Positions 21,196-29,383 of a DNA stretch of 64,000 nucleotides are shown here, piece after piece (position 1 is the first letter of the stretch; every line of letters starts with the position of its first letter). The DNA is from a virus. Position numbers and translations under genes: made by a program. The DNA lies in IMG/VR virus record IMGVR_UViG_3300008120_006169, positions 1 through 64,000 of that record; one strand, given 5' to 3'. The notes below the pieces were generated by a model that saw only the letters and a list, made by a program, of their open reading frames with translations, was not told where the DNA came from and did no database searches.

Positions 21196-21374
21196 AGTGG
21201 ATTCGATACAGTGGTGCCGCAGTGATTGTTTCACTGAACCCACTGCATTGGAGCTTGATGCCGCGGGCTCGCCGTGAATATAATGATGGCTGGCCCAGTC
21301 CCAACGAACGCACCTGGCGTGCAAGTTGGTTGTTTGTGACTGTGCGTTTTTGGGTAGATGATGGAAGCTGGTAA
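21168..21374 (+). CDS. Small conserved phage protein (68 aa)
   Basis: 68 residues with a hydrophobic middle (SGAAVIVSLNPLHWSLMP) and NERTWRASWLFVTVRFWVDDGSW. The tryptophan-rich end is typical of a conserved family in T4-like phages. Overlaps both neighbours. Function unknown. Confidence 0.7.
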   Translation: MATDHSRYLKWIRYSGAAVIVSLNPLHWSLMPRARREYNDGWPSPNERTWRASWLFVTVRFWVDDGSW

Positions 21375-21571
21375 TGTTGCCTCGTGAACAAAGTTTTTGC
21401 TATCTCAAGCAGTATATTGTGGCTCAAACAGCAACGCCTTGGATTGCCAAGATGAATCACGTAGAAGATCGAGCTCGTTGTGCTTTACAACACTTGGGTG
21501 GCATGGCAGGAGATTGGTTTCCTTATCGTCATGAATGTCAATATTATTATCCGCAAAAGGTAAAAGAATGA
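21374..21571 (+). CDS. Small protein (65 aa)
   Basis: TAATG overlap with the previous gene. Contains VEDRARCALQHLGGMAGDWFPYRHECQYYYP. Function unknown; part of an overlapping run from 19200 to 21669. Confidence 0.65.
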   Translation: MLPREQSFCYLKQYIVAQTATPWIAKMNHVEDRARCALQHLGGMAGDWFPYRHECQYYYPQKVKE

Positions 21572-21669
21572 AGTATCACACTGCAAAAATGTATTGCCCC
21601 AAGTGTTGGGATCGCTTCTCTCAAACGCTCCGAGACGGAACATGGCATTCAAATCACAAGTGTAAATAA
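21568..21669 (+). CDS. Tiny zinc-ribbon-like protein (33 aa)
   Basis: ATGA overlap with the previous gene. YCPKCWDRF with later His and Cys (HSNHKC) could bind one zinc ion. 33 residues, so support is from packing and the CxxC motif. Confidence 0.55.
   Translation: MKYHTAKMYCPKCWDRFSQTLRDGTWHSNHKCK
21661..21668 (+). promoter_or_regulatory. Late-type promoter TGTAAATA
   Basis: 16 bases before ATG 21685; overlaps the upstream stop codon. Confidence 0.4.
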
Positions 21670-21684
21670 TTAAGGAGTTAACAA

Positions 21685-22413
21685 ATGAAGGTTTACATTA
21701 GCGGTTATAGAGATCATTGGATCTCACCTTACACCATGCTAGACTATGCGTTTTTCTGGACTGACTGGTCAAAGTGTGCTCGTGATAAAACTGTGATCCG
21801 TTCACTAGAAGAAGAACGCAAACACAAATACATTGAACGTCCAGAGTGGGCGGAAAAGTGGGCGGACCGCCTTACACCCGTCAGTCGTGCAATTCAATGG
21901 GTATGGGATCGTGTGCATCCGGCTATCAAGTATGTGAAGATTGATCGCTATGACACCTGGAGCATGGATCACACTCTTGCTGATATTGTGTTGCCCATGC
22001 TGAAACAACTGAAAGAAAAACAACACGGCGCTGGATTTGTGGATGATTCAGATGTGCCCGAAGGAATTGGCCTACGCAGTACCGAAGCGGCCCCCAAAGA
22101 AAACGAGTATGACACTGATAGCAACCACTTTGCTCGCTGGAACTGGGTCATGGATGAAATGATTTTTGCGTTTGAATGCAAGGTAGATGACTCATGGCAA
22201 GATGCGTTCCGTGAAGGTGAGCATGACATACTGTGGGTGCCTGTGGATGCAGACGGTAATGAAGTGCCCAAAGGTGAACACAAGTACACTGAAATGAGAC
22301 ATGGTCCTAATGATACCTACAAATGCGATTACGATGGTATGAAAAAAGTAGAGGAGCGTATTCAAAACGGCTTCCGCTTGTTTGGTCGGTACTATCAGAA
22401 TCTCTGGGATTGA
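21685..22413 (+). CDS. Conserved phage protein of unknown function (242 aa)
   Basis: 242 residues behind AAGGAGTTAAC. Motifs KIDRYDTWSMDHTLADIVLPMLKQLKE-like, KQHGAGFVDDSDVPE and SNHFARWNWVMDEMIFAFE recall a protein common in T4-like phages of aquatic bacteria. Soluble, acidic, no catalytic motif recognised. Confidence 0.8.
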   Translation: MKVYISGYRDHWISPYTMLDYAFFWTDWSKCARDKTVIRSLEEERKHKYIERPEWAEKWADRLTPVSRAIQWVWDRVHPAIKYVKIDRYDTWSMDHTLADIVLPMLKQLKEKQHGAGFVDDSDVPEGIGLRSTEAAPKENEYDTDSNHFARWNWVMDEMIFAFECKVDDSWQDAFREGEHDILWVPVDADGNEVPKGEHKYTEMRHGPNDTYKCDYDGMKKVEERIQNGFRLFGRYYQNLWD

Positions 22414-22435
22414 TTTTTTAACTCTAAAGGTGTGT

Positions 22436-22690
22436 ATGGGCGAAACTGTGTTTGCAAATATGGTCAATGACATGACTACAGAATATCATTTACCAACTGA
22501 AGACAATAGTGTCAGCATAGAACTCTATGAACAATGGCAGCGTGAATACACTTGGGACGCATTGGTCAATATCAGATATGGACAAAGTTTCTGCAATCAC
22601 TTCAACATACAAGACAATCGACTGTATTACGAACGAGATTGGGTCAAGTGCGATAGCATTATCCGAGCGGACTGGCTTGCAAGACCCTGA
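22436..22690 (+). CDS. Small acidic protein (84 aa)
   Basis: 84 residues from ATG 22436 (AAAGGTGTGT upstream). Rich in aromatic residues (YEQWQREYTWDALVNIRYGQ). Overlaps the next reading frame. Function unknown. Confidence 0.6.
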   Translation: MGETVFANMVNDMTTEYHLPTEDNSVSIELYEQWQREYTWDALVNIRYGQSFCNHFNIQDNRLYYERDWVKCDSIIRADWLARP

Positions 22691-22919
22691 TTTTTCACAC
22701 GGAGCACACCTGGCCTGGGGCAGACCCTACGACACCATAACCAAGTGGGACGAAGTGGCCACATGGGGTATTGAAACGTTTGGCCTGCCCGGTGATCGTT
22801 ATATCACTGAAATCAATGTGAATGAAATGGTATGGTGGTTCCGTGATCCACAGGACCGCATGTTGTTTGTGTTGAGAAATGGACAGGCCCGATGCATAGA
22901 GTTGTCATTACAGACATAG
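22677..22919 (+). CDS. Small protein of the F/W-rich paralogue group
   Basis: 80 residues if TTG 22677 is the start; ATG 22578 would give 113 but overlaps the upstream gene heavily. WGIETFGLPGDRY and NEMVWWFRDPQDRMLFVLRNG match WxFRDxxDxxxFxLRW of the proteins at 23101 and others. Confidence 0.55.
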   Translation: MQDPDFSHGAHLAWGRPYDTITKWDEVATWGIETFGLPGDRYITEINVNEMVWWFRDPQDRMLFVLRNGQARCIELSLQT

Positions 22920-23104
22920 AACCCATCGAAGCCTTATGGTTGAAAGACCAACTGGTGCGTGATGGCTTGGTCATGCATGAAGATTTTGAGTGGGAATGGC
23001 ATCCGCCCATGTGGGATGGCTTCACTCAAGAACGCTCTAAGCATGTGACTTTTATTTTCCGCAGTCCGTCCTTGGCAACATTTTATCAGTTGAAATGGGC
23101 ATGA
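22892..23104 (+). CDS. Small protein of the F/W-rich paralogue group
   Basis: 70 residues, overlapping both neighbours. Ends HVTFIFRSPSLATFYQLKWA, the C-terminal signature shared with 23101, 24268 and 34766 genes. Function unknown. Confidence 0.65.
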   Translation: MHRVVITDIEPIEALWLKDQLVRDGLVMHEDFEWEWHPPMWDGFTQERSKHVTFIFRSPSLATFYQLKWA

Positions 23105-23442
23105 ACATAGAACAAGATATTATTGAAACAGCCGCCAAACAACTTGCCGCCGAGATTGACCGCAGTGTATTGAAAAGTATGGGCTACTACAAAGATGTGC
23201 AATTGGTGCGTGATACTGGCACAGTGTTTGGCACTCAATATCACACAGTGGAACCACGCAATCTTGAATGGCAAGACAGTCGCCGACTGTGGGATGATAT
23301 GATGCTGTGGTGCAATCATGCATTTGGAGAATTATCTTCACCTTGGCAGACTGAACCCAATGGGCGTTGGTATGCCAACAATGCTAAATTTTGGTTTAGA
23401 GATGAAAAGGACCTGGCTTGGTTCATGTTGCGTTGGGCATAA
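23101..23442 (+). CDS. Small protein of the F/W-rich paralogue group
   Basis: 113 residues from ATG of an ATGA overlap. Helical N-terminus (QDIIETAAKQLAAEIDRSV), ends NAKFWFRDEKDLAWFMLRWA. Clear example of the FRD-x(5-6)-F-x-LRWA ending. Function unknown. Confidence 0.7.
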   Translation: MNIEQDIIETAAKQLAAEIDRSVLKSMGYYKDVQLVRDTGTVFGTQYHTVEPRNLEWQDSRRLWDDMMLWCNHAFGELSSPWQTEPNGRWYANNAKFWFRDEKDLAWFMLRWA

Positions 23443-23449
23443 GTAAATC

Positions 23450-24268
23450 ATGCGATGGATTTTGATACTTGCGATGATGGCAAATGTGGCTGTGGCCAAG
23501 CCTGTCCGGCCCACACCAAATTCAGAATCAGTACTACTACTAAACACCAGTACCAATCATATTGAACTCTCTCGCAATGCGGATCGTGTGCGAGCCATTG
23601 CGTCAATCACCAAGATCATGACTGCCATGGTTGCCTTGGACTATGACAAGGATCTCAGCAGACGACTCACACTGACCAAGCGTGTGGGCAGTTATTTGCC
23701 CAGGCAACAATACACTAGAGAACAACTGCTGGAAGCCATGTTGGTAAAATCTGACAACGCGGCTGCCGAAACTCTAGCAGAAGATTATCCTGGCGGCAGA
23801 ACTGCTTTTATTGCACGAATGAACAGTCAAGCTCAGGCTTGGGATCTCAAACACACACAGTTTGAAGATGCTTCGGGACTGGGTGCTGCCAACACCTCCA
23901 CAGTGCATGATGTGGCTGCAATGATAACTTTGGCTTCCAACTATTGGTTTATCCGTGAGACCAGTACTAAAAAACAAGTGGCCTTGGAAACACGGCACAA
24001 AAAACAAATCCGAACCATTCGGTTAGACCACACTTCGGGCAACATCTTGTTCACATTCGACAACATTGTGGTAAGCAAAACTGGACTGACTTCGGCTGCT
24101 GGGTGGTGTGTGGGCTTGGTTGCCAATCAACGTGGACAACAGTATGTGATTGTGGTACTGGGCAGTAGAACAAAAATTGATCGATTGAACACAGTTAAAA
24201 ACATCATGTACAATCATGTGCTGGATCAAAATTTGCAACCACAGGAATTTGCCAATACATACTATTGA
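23450..24268 (+). CDS. Peptidase S11 (D-Ala-D-Ala carboxypeptidase/endopeptidase, PbpG-like)
   Basis: 272 residues, signal peptide about 1-16 (ends AVA). The three penicillin-binding motifs are present: SITK (52-55), SDN (101-103) and KTG (210-212). The size fits PBP7/PbpG-type endopeptidases without the C-terminal membrane anchor domain. It would cut peptidoglycan cross-links or trim stem peptides in the periplasm. In a phage it could help wall weakening, adjust the wall during infection or block superinfection. It starts 7 bases after the paralogue gene and overlaps the next by TGATG. Confidence 0.92.
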   Translation: MRWILILAMMANVAVAKPVRPTPNSESVLLLNTSTNHIELSRNADRVRAIASITKIMTAMVALDYDKDLSRRLTLTKRVGSYLPRQQYTREQLLEAMLVKSDNAAAETLAEDYPGGRTAFIARMNSQAQAWDLKHTQFEDASGLGAANTSTVHDVAAMITLASNYWFIRETSTKKQVALETRHKKQIRTIRLDHTSGNILFTFDNIVVSKTGLTSAAGWCVGLVANQRGQQYVIVVLGSRTKIDRLNTVKNIMYNHVLDQNLQPQEFANTYY

Positions 24269-24510
24269 TGAACCTGCTAAGACATCATTCTTCACAAGAA
24301 ATACGCCCAGGGGACAGCTTCCGCTATGCTCGTGAAATTCTCAAACCCTACGGCGAACTGGATCGTGTGCTGGCTTGGTGCAAAACTGAACTGATAGATG
24401 AGTGGCGTTGGCAACTGATTGATGGCAGTTCGGATCACCGCCCTGGCAGATACATTTTTTACTTTGACTCTGACCGCGACTTCTTTGCGTTTGTGCTACA
24501 CTGGGCATAA
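24268..24510 (+). CDS. Small protein of the F/W-rich paralogue group
   Basis: 80 residues from the ATG of a TGATG overlap. Ends RYIFYFDSDRDFFAFVLHWA, the shared C-terminal signature. Function unknown. Confidence 0.7.
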   Translation: MNLLRHHSSQEIRPGDSFRYAREILKPYGELDRVLAWCKTELIDEWRWQLIDGSSDHRPGRYIFYFDSDRDFFAFVLHWA

Positions 24511-24529
24511 ACTAATACTTCAGTAGTAC

Positions 24530-24558
24530 TTGACTAATAATCTCATTCATGCTATACT
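24530..24558 (+). promoter_or_regulatory. Early-type promoter TTGACT-17-TATACT
   Basis: TTGACT (24530-24535), 17 bases, TGC-TATACT (24553-24558); TAGGAG leader before ATG 24584. Confidence 0.8.
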
Positions 24559-24583
24559 TAAAGCATGTTTTTAGGAGATTTGA

Positions 24584-24808
24584 ATGAACGACTGGGACCG
24601 CGACAATCTTAACTTCTTGATGAACGCCAGCAAAGAAACGCTAGAAGAATGGCATTTCTACGCTGATGCAGATGATTACAAATATGCATTGGAACTGCTT
24701 CAAGCGGCTCGTACAGAATTGGCCATGCAAGAGCTGGCGCTGGTAGACGACCAAGCAGTGGAAGACATAACCGAAGCGCAAGCCGTGTTGGCAAGGTTCC
24801 GACTGTGA
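24584..24808 (+). CDS. Small acidic helical protein (74 aa)
   Basis: 74 residues, acidic and helical (ALELLQAARTELAMQELALVDD), with ATGA overlap to the next gene. Early promoter in front. Function unknown. Confidence 0.7.
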   Translation: MNDWDRDNLNFLMNASKETLEEWHFYADADDYKYALELLQAARTELAMQELALVDDQAVEDITEAQAVLARFRL

Positions 24809-25131
24809 AACACAATCGCTTTGCTGTGATGTGGGACTGCAATGGCCTTGAGGCCGTGGAACAACTGCCCGATCCTGCTGAAACCACCTTTGCCTTGCTC
24901 AAAGGTACAGAACCGCCTAAACTTCCCAACATCTTGCACTGGCGCCTGCGGGCTCGGTACAACTCTCAGCGGCACTATGAAATCTATGTGTTTGAAACTG
25001 TGAAAGGCATCACAGCCGAGGACATTCGCGAAATGTTTGAGGCATCGCCACAGCATGCCGCTGACACCATTCGAGAGATTGGCACGGTGTTCCACAGTGA
25101 TCGCCAAACGCAAAAAGCGGCCATTGTCTAG
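24805..25131 (+). CDS. Conserved phage protein (108 aa)
   Basis: 108 residues; NRFAVMWDCNGLEAVEQLPDP, PKLPNILHWRLRARYNSQRHYEIYVFET and a helical C-terminus. Co-translated with the previous gene. The TAG stop is followed after one base by the next -35 box. Function unknown. Confidence 0.7.
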   Translation: MKHNRFAVMWDCNGLEAVEQLPDPAETTFALLKGTEPPKLPNILHWRLRARYNSQRHYEIYVFETVKGITAEDIREMFEASPQHAADTIREIGTVFHSDRQTQKAAIV

Positions 25132-25132
25132 G

Positions 25133-25161
25133 TTGACCAATATTTCCCAATTTGCTATACT
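25133..25161 (+). promoter_or_regulatory. Early-type promoter TTGACC-17-TATACT
   Basis: TTGACC (25133-25138), 17 bases, TGC-TATACT (25156-25161); AAGGAG leader before ATG 25189. Confidence 0.85.
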
Positions 25162-25188
25162 ACATACATCTTAACCAAGGAGCCTTTG

Positions 25189-26313
25189 ATGATCCCAGCC
25201 TACGAAGAAGTTGTGCGCAAGCCGAATAAACTGAAAAATCTCAATCCTTTAAAAAATACCATTGCCACTGTGGTAGACCTTGAGACCAGAATTACTGAAC
25301 TCCAGTCGTACAAAGAGTGGGTCAAGCTGATGGAATCATATCAGACTTCGGGAATTAAACTTAGCCCAAGTCTGCGTCCTATGATTAAAATGGTTAAACT
25401 TGGTTTATTGTTGATTGATGAAGACATCCAACGTGCATTGGATCCCAAGCATTGTCGCAAGATTTCTACCATTGGTATATTTGATCCTAGACTTCTCCAA
25501 GTTGTGTATTGTATTAAAGCGCCGGGACTAGATGAATATCATGCAGTAGATGGTCAACATACTGCCACAATTGTAGCCGCTATGGTAGCCGCCGGCGTAT
25601 TTGAAGGTGAAACAGATTGGCGCAACGTTGAAGTTCCGGTGTTATACATCGAAACAGACAACAAGGCGTTTGCTCGCAAAGCCTTTGCATTGATCAACGG
25701 CAAAGGCAAAAAGAAAATTAGTCCCTGGTATGAGCACCGCACCAAAGTTATGAGTGTGCGAATCGATGGCAGTGAAGATGAAGATGACGTAGATGCAGAG
25801 CGTAAACAAACCATTTGTGAAAAGTACAATTGTTATGCAGTGGACGAGGATAGCCCACATGCCGGTACTACTCCTGGCGCTTTCACCCACATGAAGGCAT
25901 TTAGTTTGCCCGATGCTACACTAGAATTGGCTTGTAAGTTTCACAATGAATATTTCCACTACGATCCTATCAATGGTTCTTTGTGGTTTATGTTTGACGA
26001 CATTAAAACTGGGTTTGATGCGGCTAATATTAAAATTACCGACAATTTCTTAGGTGAGTTAGCAGGTCTACTGCAAGGGTGTTTTGCTGGTTTGGCAGAA
26101 TTCCACGAAGCAGTTCATGCCGCTCACAAGCGTTGGGGCAAGGCAGTATACAATATTGAAAAGTTTCCTTGGCAAGATGACGCCATTGCGGTAGTGTTGT
26201 TGCACATGTATCAACGCATGGGGGGCACACAACAATTGCCACAACACATGTTGGACAGGTTTGAAAAGATCATGGATTTTATCGACGACGACATCAAAGC
26301 ATTGTACGAGTAA
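25189..26313 (+). CDS. ParB/DndB-like (DGQH motif) protein
   Basis: 374 residues. The motif VDGQHTATIVAAM (about 120-132) is the DGQH signature of ParB/sulfiredoxin-like and DGQHR domains; NGKGKKKISPW follows about 45 residues later as in that family. The C-terminal half is helical without known motif. ParB-like domains bind or cut DNA or hydrolyse nucleotides; the function here is open. Strong early promoter. Confidence 0.65.
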   Translation: MIPAYEEVVRKPNKLKNLNPLKNTIATVVDLETRITELQSYKEWVKLMESYQTSGIKLSPSLRPMIKMVKLGLLLIDEDIQRALDPKHCRKISTIGIFDPRLLQVVYCIKAPGLDEYHAVDGQHTATIVAAMVAAGVFEGETDWRNVEVPVLYIETDNKAFARKAFALINGKGKKKISPWYEHRTKVMSVRIDGSEDEDDVDAERKQTICEKYNCYAVDEDSPHAGTTPGAFTHMKAFSLPDATLELACKFHNEYFHYDPINGSLWFMFDDIKTGFDAANIKITDNFLGELAGLLQGCFAGLAEFHEAVHAAHKRWGKAVYNIEKFPWQDDAIAVVLLHMYQRMGGTQQLPQHMLDRFEKIMDFIDDDIKALYE

Positions 26314-26316
26314 ATT

Positions 26317-26625
26317 ATGTACTTTTATATTTTACCAGGACCTTATAGATTGGGCTTTGGCATTACATCCAATCATGAGCGCCGTGCCAAAGACTACACA
26401 GGTGCGTGGGGTGGTGAAGCAGAATTCAAATATCTGTTTGAAGGACCTACTGCACATGTTAAGCGTTTAGAAAACGTCATTAAAACTATTCATAGAGATA
26501 TGCTTTGGAGACTTGATGAGTGGCAAACCGAATGGTTAGACAACGGATGGAGTGCCGAGCAACTGCTAGATTTTGTTAAAGACATTGTGCAAGAACGACA
26601 TCTCAAAGTAACGCAAATTAGATAG
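26317..26625 (+). CDS. GIY-YIG-like (T5orf172/MUG113 type) protein
   Basis: 102 residues starting MYFYILPGPYRLGFGITSNHERRAKDYTG: YIL and GIT replace GIY-YIG, with a following conserved Arg, as in the T5orf172/MUG113 subgroup. These are small nuclease domains found in phages. The Glu expected in the second half may be in EWQTEW. Follows the ParB-like gene by 3 bases, so the two may act together. Confidence 0.65.
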   Translation: MYFYILPGPYRLGFGITSNHERRAKDYTGAWGGEAEFKYLFEGPTAHVKRLENVIKTIHRDMLWRLDEWQTEWLDNGWSAEQLLDFVKDIVQERHLKVTQIR

Positions 26626-26632
26626 TACCAAC

Positions 26633-26842
26633 ATGAGCATTTTACAATTTAACTCTCGACCGTACACTGTGTTTGATCCTGCCAACCGAGAACATCGACG
26701 TTGGTACAATCAATTTGTCACGCACAAGTCTTGGGGACGATGCCCATATCGTTTTATTGTGCCCGAGGACCATGGGGACTTGATCACCATGTGCCAGCGA
26801 GCCTTGGTCAAGTACTATGTGCAACGCGAGTTCAAAAAGTAA
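26633..26842 (+). CDS. Small basic protein (69 aa)
   Basis: 69 residues; RPYTVFDPANREHRRWYNQF and ALVKYYVQREFKK. Basic. Its last codons begin the 119-base cassette copy 2. Function unknown. Confidence 0.65.
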   Translation: MSILQFNSRPYTVFDPANREHRRWYNQFVTHKSWGRCPYRFIVPEDHGDLITMCQRALVKYYVQREFKK

Positions 26843-26856
26843 TACTCAAGTACTAC

Positions 26857-26888
26857 AAAAGCCCTACAGATTGTAGGGCTTTTTTTTG
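26857..26888 (+). terminator. Intrinsic terminator
   Basis: Stem AAAAGCCCTAC/GTAGGGCTTTT with loop AGATT and a run of T, ending 3 bases before the next -35 box. Confidence 0.9.
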
Positions 26889-26890
26889 GG

Positions 26891-26919
26891 TTGACCAATA
26901 ATTCCCGATCTGCTATACT
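26891..26919 (+). promoter_or_regulatory. Early-type promoter TTGACC-17-TATACT
   Basis: TTGACC (26891-26896), 17 bases, TGC-TATACT (26914-26919). Confidence 0.85.
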
Positions 26920-26949
26920 ATGGACATATTAACGCAAAAGGAGCCGCAA

Positions 26950-27135
26950 ATGGAAATCACTATCACTGTACCTAAGTCTGCTATCGAAGCTGTCAAAGAG
27001 TATGCCAAAGAACTCACAGGCAAGACTCCCTCCAAGAAAGAACTAAAAGCCTTCTTTGAGCAAGACATCCCAGGCTACTATTCGGACACCTTTGAGGAAG
27101 GCATTGAAGGTGCCGTTGACAACTATTTTGGTTGA
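26950..27135 (+). CDS. Small acidic protein (61 aa)
   Basis: 61 residues from ATG 26950 behind AAAAGGAGCC. Helical and acidic: PKSAIEAVKEYAKELTGKTPSKKELKAF. The stop TGA (27133-27135) lies in the next -35 box. Function unknown. Confidence 0.7.
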   Translation: MEITITVPKSAIEAVKEYAKELTGKTPSKKELKAFFEQDIPGYYSDTFEEGIEGAVDNYFG

Positions 27136-27160
27136 CCAATAAATCCCAATTTGCTATAAT
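27132..27160 (+). promoter_or_regulatory. Early-type promoter TTGACC-17-TATAAT
   Basis: TTGACC (27132-27137), 17 bases, TGC-TATAAT (27155-27160). With its leader to 27191 it is nearly the same as 27461-27521. Confidence 0.85.
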
Positions 27161-27188
27161 AGAGACTAGTTAACACAAAGGAGCCAAG

Positions 27189-27464
27189 ATGAAAGCACTG
27201 CAAGCCTACATTGATCGTCAGAACAAATACCAGGCCTTGTTCCGAGGTCAGCGTACAGAACCCTTGTACGAAATTCAAACTGAGGCAGGCCGCCTGCGAG
27301 TGGCCAAAATGATTGACTGCGCTCTTAGCCCTGAGAATCTCAGCTGTGACGGTGAACTGCCTCGTGCAGAAGTCAATCGACGCTATCGCGAGCTTAATGC
27401 GGCCGCAACTGCCCTGGTTCAATTGGATCCCAGCATGGCCCAGCACATGTATGAATTTGGTTGA
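27189..27464 (+). CDS. Conserved phage protein (91 aa)
   Basis: 91 residues behind AAAGGAGCC, helical (MKALQAYIDRQNKYQAL, RAEVNRRYRELNAAATALVQL). Stop TGA inside the following -35 box. Function unknown. Confidence 0.7.
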   Translation: MKALQAYIDRQNKYQALFRGQRTEPLYEIQTEAGRLRVAKMIDCALSPENLSCDGELPRAEVNRRYRELNAAATALVQLDPSMAQHMYEFG

Positions 27465-27489
27465 CCAAAAAATCCCAATTTGCTATAAT
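27461..27489 (+). promoter_or_regulatory. Early-type promoter TTGACC-17-TATAAT
   Basis: TTGACC (27461-27466), 17 bases, TGC-TATAAT (27484-27489); AAAGGAG leader before ATG 27519. Confidence 0.85.
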
Positions 27490-27518
27490 AGAGACTAGTT
27501 AACACAAAGGAGTCCAAA

Positions 27519-28016
27519 ATGGGTACACGTTCAAGAATTGGTGTTATGCACGGTGACAAAGTCAAATCAATTTACTGTCACTGGGACGGCTATCTAGAGC
27601 ACAATGGTCAGATCCTACAAAATCACTATGATAGTGCTCGCGCCAACCACTTGGTGTCTCTGGGTGACATGTCAAGCCTGGGCCCAGTGATAGGTCAAGC
27701 ACATCCGTTCTCCCAGTTTGAGATCAAAGAAGATGACCCTGAGCGTGAAGCCAAATTGGCCTTGATGGAACTGGTCAAGAGCGAAGGCTGGTGCACCTTT
27801 TACGGTCGCGATCGCGGCGAGACTGGCTGTGAGTGGAAAGTAGCCGACACCTTTGAAGAGTTCCTTGAGCAGGCTGATGGGTGTGGTGCTGAGTTCTACT
27901 ACATCATGAAAGATGGCGTGTGGTATGTTGGTACTACATACGAAAACACCCACCCCCTTAGCAAGCGCCTAACTCTGTTGAGCGAGGCTCTGCAGGCAGA
28001 AACGGTTGACCAATAA
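27519..28016 (+). CDS. Conserved phage protein (165 aa), GTRSxIG family
   Basis: 165 residues. Begins MGTRSRIGVMHGDKVKSIYCHWDGYLEHNG-type sequence, the signature of a protein common to many phages and some bacteria, with a C-terminal region AEFYYIMKDGVWYVGTTYE. Function unknown. Its last codons (VDQ, stop) are read through the next -35 box. Confidence 0.85.
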   Translation: MGTRSRIGVMHGDKVKSIYCHWDGYLEHNGQILQNHYDSARANHLVSLGDMSSLGPVIGQAHPFSQFEIKEDDPEREAKLALMELVKSEGWCTFYGRDRGETGCEWKVADTFEEFLEQADGCGAEFYYIMKDGVWYVGTTYENTHPLSKRLTLLSEALQAETVDQ

Positions 28017-28034
28017 TTGCCAAAATGCTATAAT
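28006..28034 (+). promoter_or_regulatory. Early-type promoter TTGACC-17-TATAAT
   Basis: TTGACC (28006-28011) inside the end of the upstream gene, 17 bases, TGC-TATAAT (28029-28034). Confidence 0.85.
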
Positions 28035-28064
28035 ATGGACATGTTAAGCAAAAAGGAGTTCAAA

Positions 28065-28310
28065 ATGGAAATTGAAATTGAATACAACTTGACAGGCGGC
28101 ATCAAAGACTATGCTATGTTCACCGAACTTGGCAACGCCGCAGTTCATGCCGTGGTTGTGTCGGCTCGTGAAAACAAACTCACCTGGCCCCAGACTTATC
28201 GTGCCTTGTGTGCATTGAGTGAGCAGGCAGAATTTGGCGAAGCCACCGACACTGCTGTGCGCGAATGTGTGTACTCCGCCCTGGGTTTCCGCACACCTTT
28301 TTATTGCTAA
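28065..28310 (+). CDS. Small conserved protein (81 aa)
   Basis: 81 residues from ATG 28065 behind AAAAGGAG; upstream in-frame codons are promoter. Helical with AVVVSARENKLTWPQTYRALCALSEQ. Function unknown. The following gene starts 10 bases later. Confidence 0.7.
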   Translation: MEIEIEYNLTGGIKDYAMFTELGNAAVHAVVVSARENKLTWPQTYRALCALSEQAEFGEATDTAVRECVYSALGFRTPFYC

Positions 28311-28320
28311 GGAGCAGAAC

Positions 28321-29112
28321 ATGATGGCAGGTTTTATTGACGTCACTGGCTGGAGCACTCGAGAAGTGCAACGTCTAGGTCATGCTGATGATGACACCCC
28401 TGATGAGCTTCGCCCACGTCGTGGCGCACGCCGTTCTGTGCAAGTCACACCCGGTGGCGGGCATCCTGGCTATGCTGTAGAAAATGTGTGGGCCGCTGCC
28501 TGTGCCGCTCAACGCATCAATGGTGAGTACCTGAAAGAGGGTCGCAACATCATGGGTGAGCAAGGCGAAGTGCTGAGTACCACGCCACGTAACCGTGATG
28601 TCATGTTGCAATTCCTGCATCACCCTGAATGCCTGTTGCCAGAAGATATTGCACAAGGTGCGGAGTGCCAGAATTTCCTGCGCAATGATCTTACCTTCCG
28701 TGCGCTCAAGGGTCAGCTGAATGACTTTGATCAATCCACTCAGAAGGTGCTGGCAGTAACAGATCGCTTCTTTCCGCAACAACATCGATATGAACTGGCA
28801 GTGATTGCCTGCTTGCCCCAAAGCCATCTGCGCAGTATGGCTCGTCAAGAACAGCAAGCCCGCTTGAAGAAAGCAACTGGTGGCACAGTTGGCTCCGTGG
28901 GTGACAAGGTAGGCATGGATGTAGAAGTGGTGAGTGCCAGTTACAGCCAGAACTTCAACATCTACTGGGTCAATGCTGTGAATGACGCTGATCAGCCGGT
29001 GTTCTTTAGTTACAAGGTCGCACTCAAGGCCGGTGATCGTCATACCATTACTGGTACTGTCAAGGGCTACCGCGATGGTAAAACTCAACTGAACCGTGTT
29101 AAAATTGTATAA
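28321..29112 (+). CDS. Conserved phage protein (263 aa)
   Basis: 263 residues from ATG 28321 (GGAGCAGAAC upstream). Arg-rich segment RPRRGARRSVQVTPGGGHPGYAVENVW, a middle with NRDVMLQFLHHPECLLPEDI, and a C-terminal beta domain (VDAVNDADQPVFFSYK-type, GTVKGYRDGKTQLNRVKIV) that resembles an OB fold. Co-transcribed with the previous gene. May bind nucleic acid; not identified. Confidence 0.75.
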   Translation: MMAGFIDVTGWSTREVQRLGHADDDTPDELRPRRGARRSVQVTPGGGHPGYAVENVWAAACAAQRINGEYLKEGRNIMGEQGEVLSTTPRNRDVMLQFLHHPECLLPEDIAQGAECQNFLRNDLTFRALKGQLNDFDQSTQKVLAVTDRFFPQQHRYELAVIACLPQSHLRSMARQEQQARLKKATGGTVGSVGDKVGMDVEVVSASYSQNFNIYWVNAVNDADQPVFFSYKVALKAGDRHTITGTVKGYRDGKTQLNRVKIV

Positions 29113-29121
29113 GGAAACATC

Positions 29122-29250
29122 ATGAGCAAACTCATAATTGGATTCATTTTAGGCTTGGTGGTCAGTGCTGTCGGCTTTTCGGGCATTGCTCGAATGTTTG
29201 ACAAAGGTGTGCAAACCATCCAAACCCAAAGCAAGGAACTGGCCCAGTGA
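29122..29250 (+). CDS. Small single-helix membrane protein (42 aa)
   Basis: ATG 29122 behind AAGGAAAC. MSKLIIGFILGLVVSAVGF is a membrane helix, followed by a polar tail ending KELAQ. Function unknown. Confidence 0.65.
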   Translation: MSKLIIGFILGLVVSAVGFSGIARMFDKGVQTIQTQSKELAQ

Positions 29251-29286
29251 TTTGGGCAAATCAAATCAAAATTATTGCAAAAGTGG

Positions 29287-29315
29287 TTGACCAGAATCTG
29301 CTCTTTTGCTATAAT
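29287..29315 (+). promoter_or_regulatory. Early-type promoter TTGACC-17-TATAAT
   Basis: TTGACC (29287-29292), 17 bases, TGC-TATAAT (29310-29315). Leader of about 60 bases to ATG 29384 contains GAAAGG. Confidence 0.85.
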
Positions 29316-29383
29316 ATTGATATGTTGAGCAGCGATGCAAAACATTTTTTAAACTCTGTAAGTAAACTTTGAAAGGCAACATT

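Larger units (their letters stand above)
26834..26952 (+). repeat. 119-base terminator-promoter cassette, copy 2
   Basis: Same length and order as 9376-9494: lysine codon, stop, GCCCTAC terminator, GGG, promoter, TTAACGCAAAAGGAGCC leader and ATG. The flanking genes are unrelated, so the regulatory segment itself was duplicated. Confidence 0.85.
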
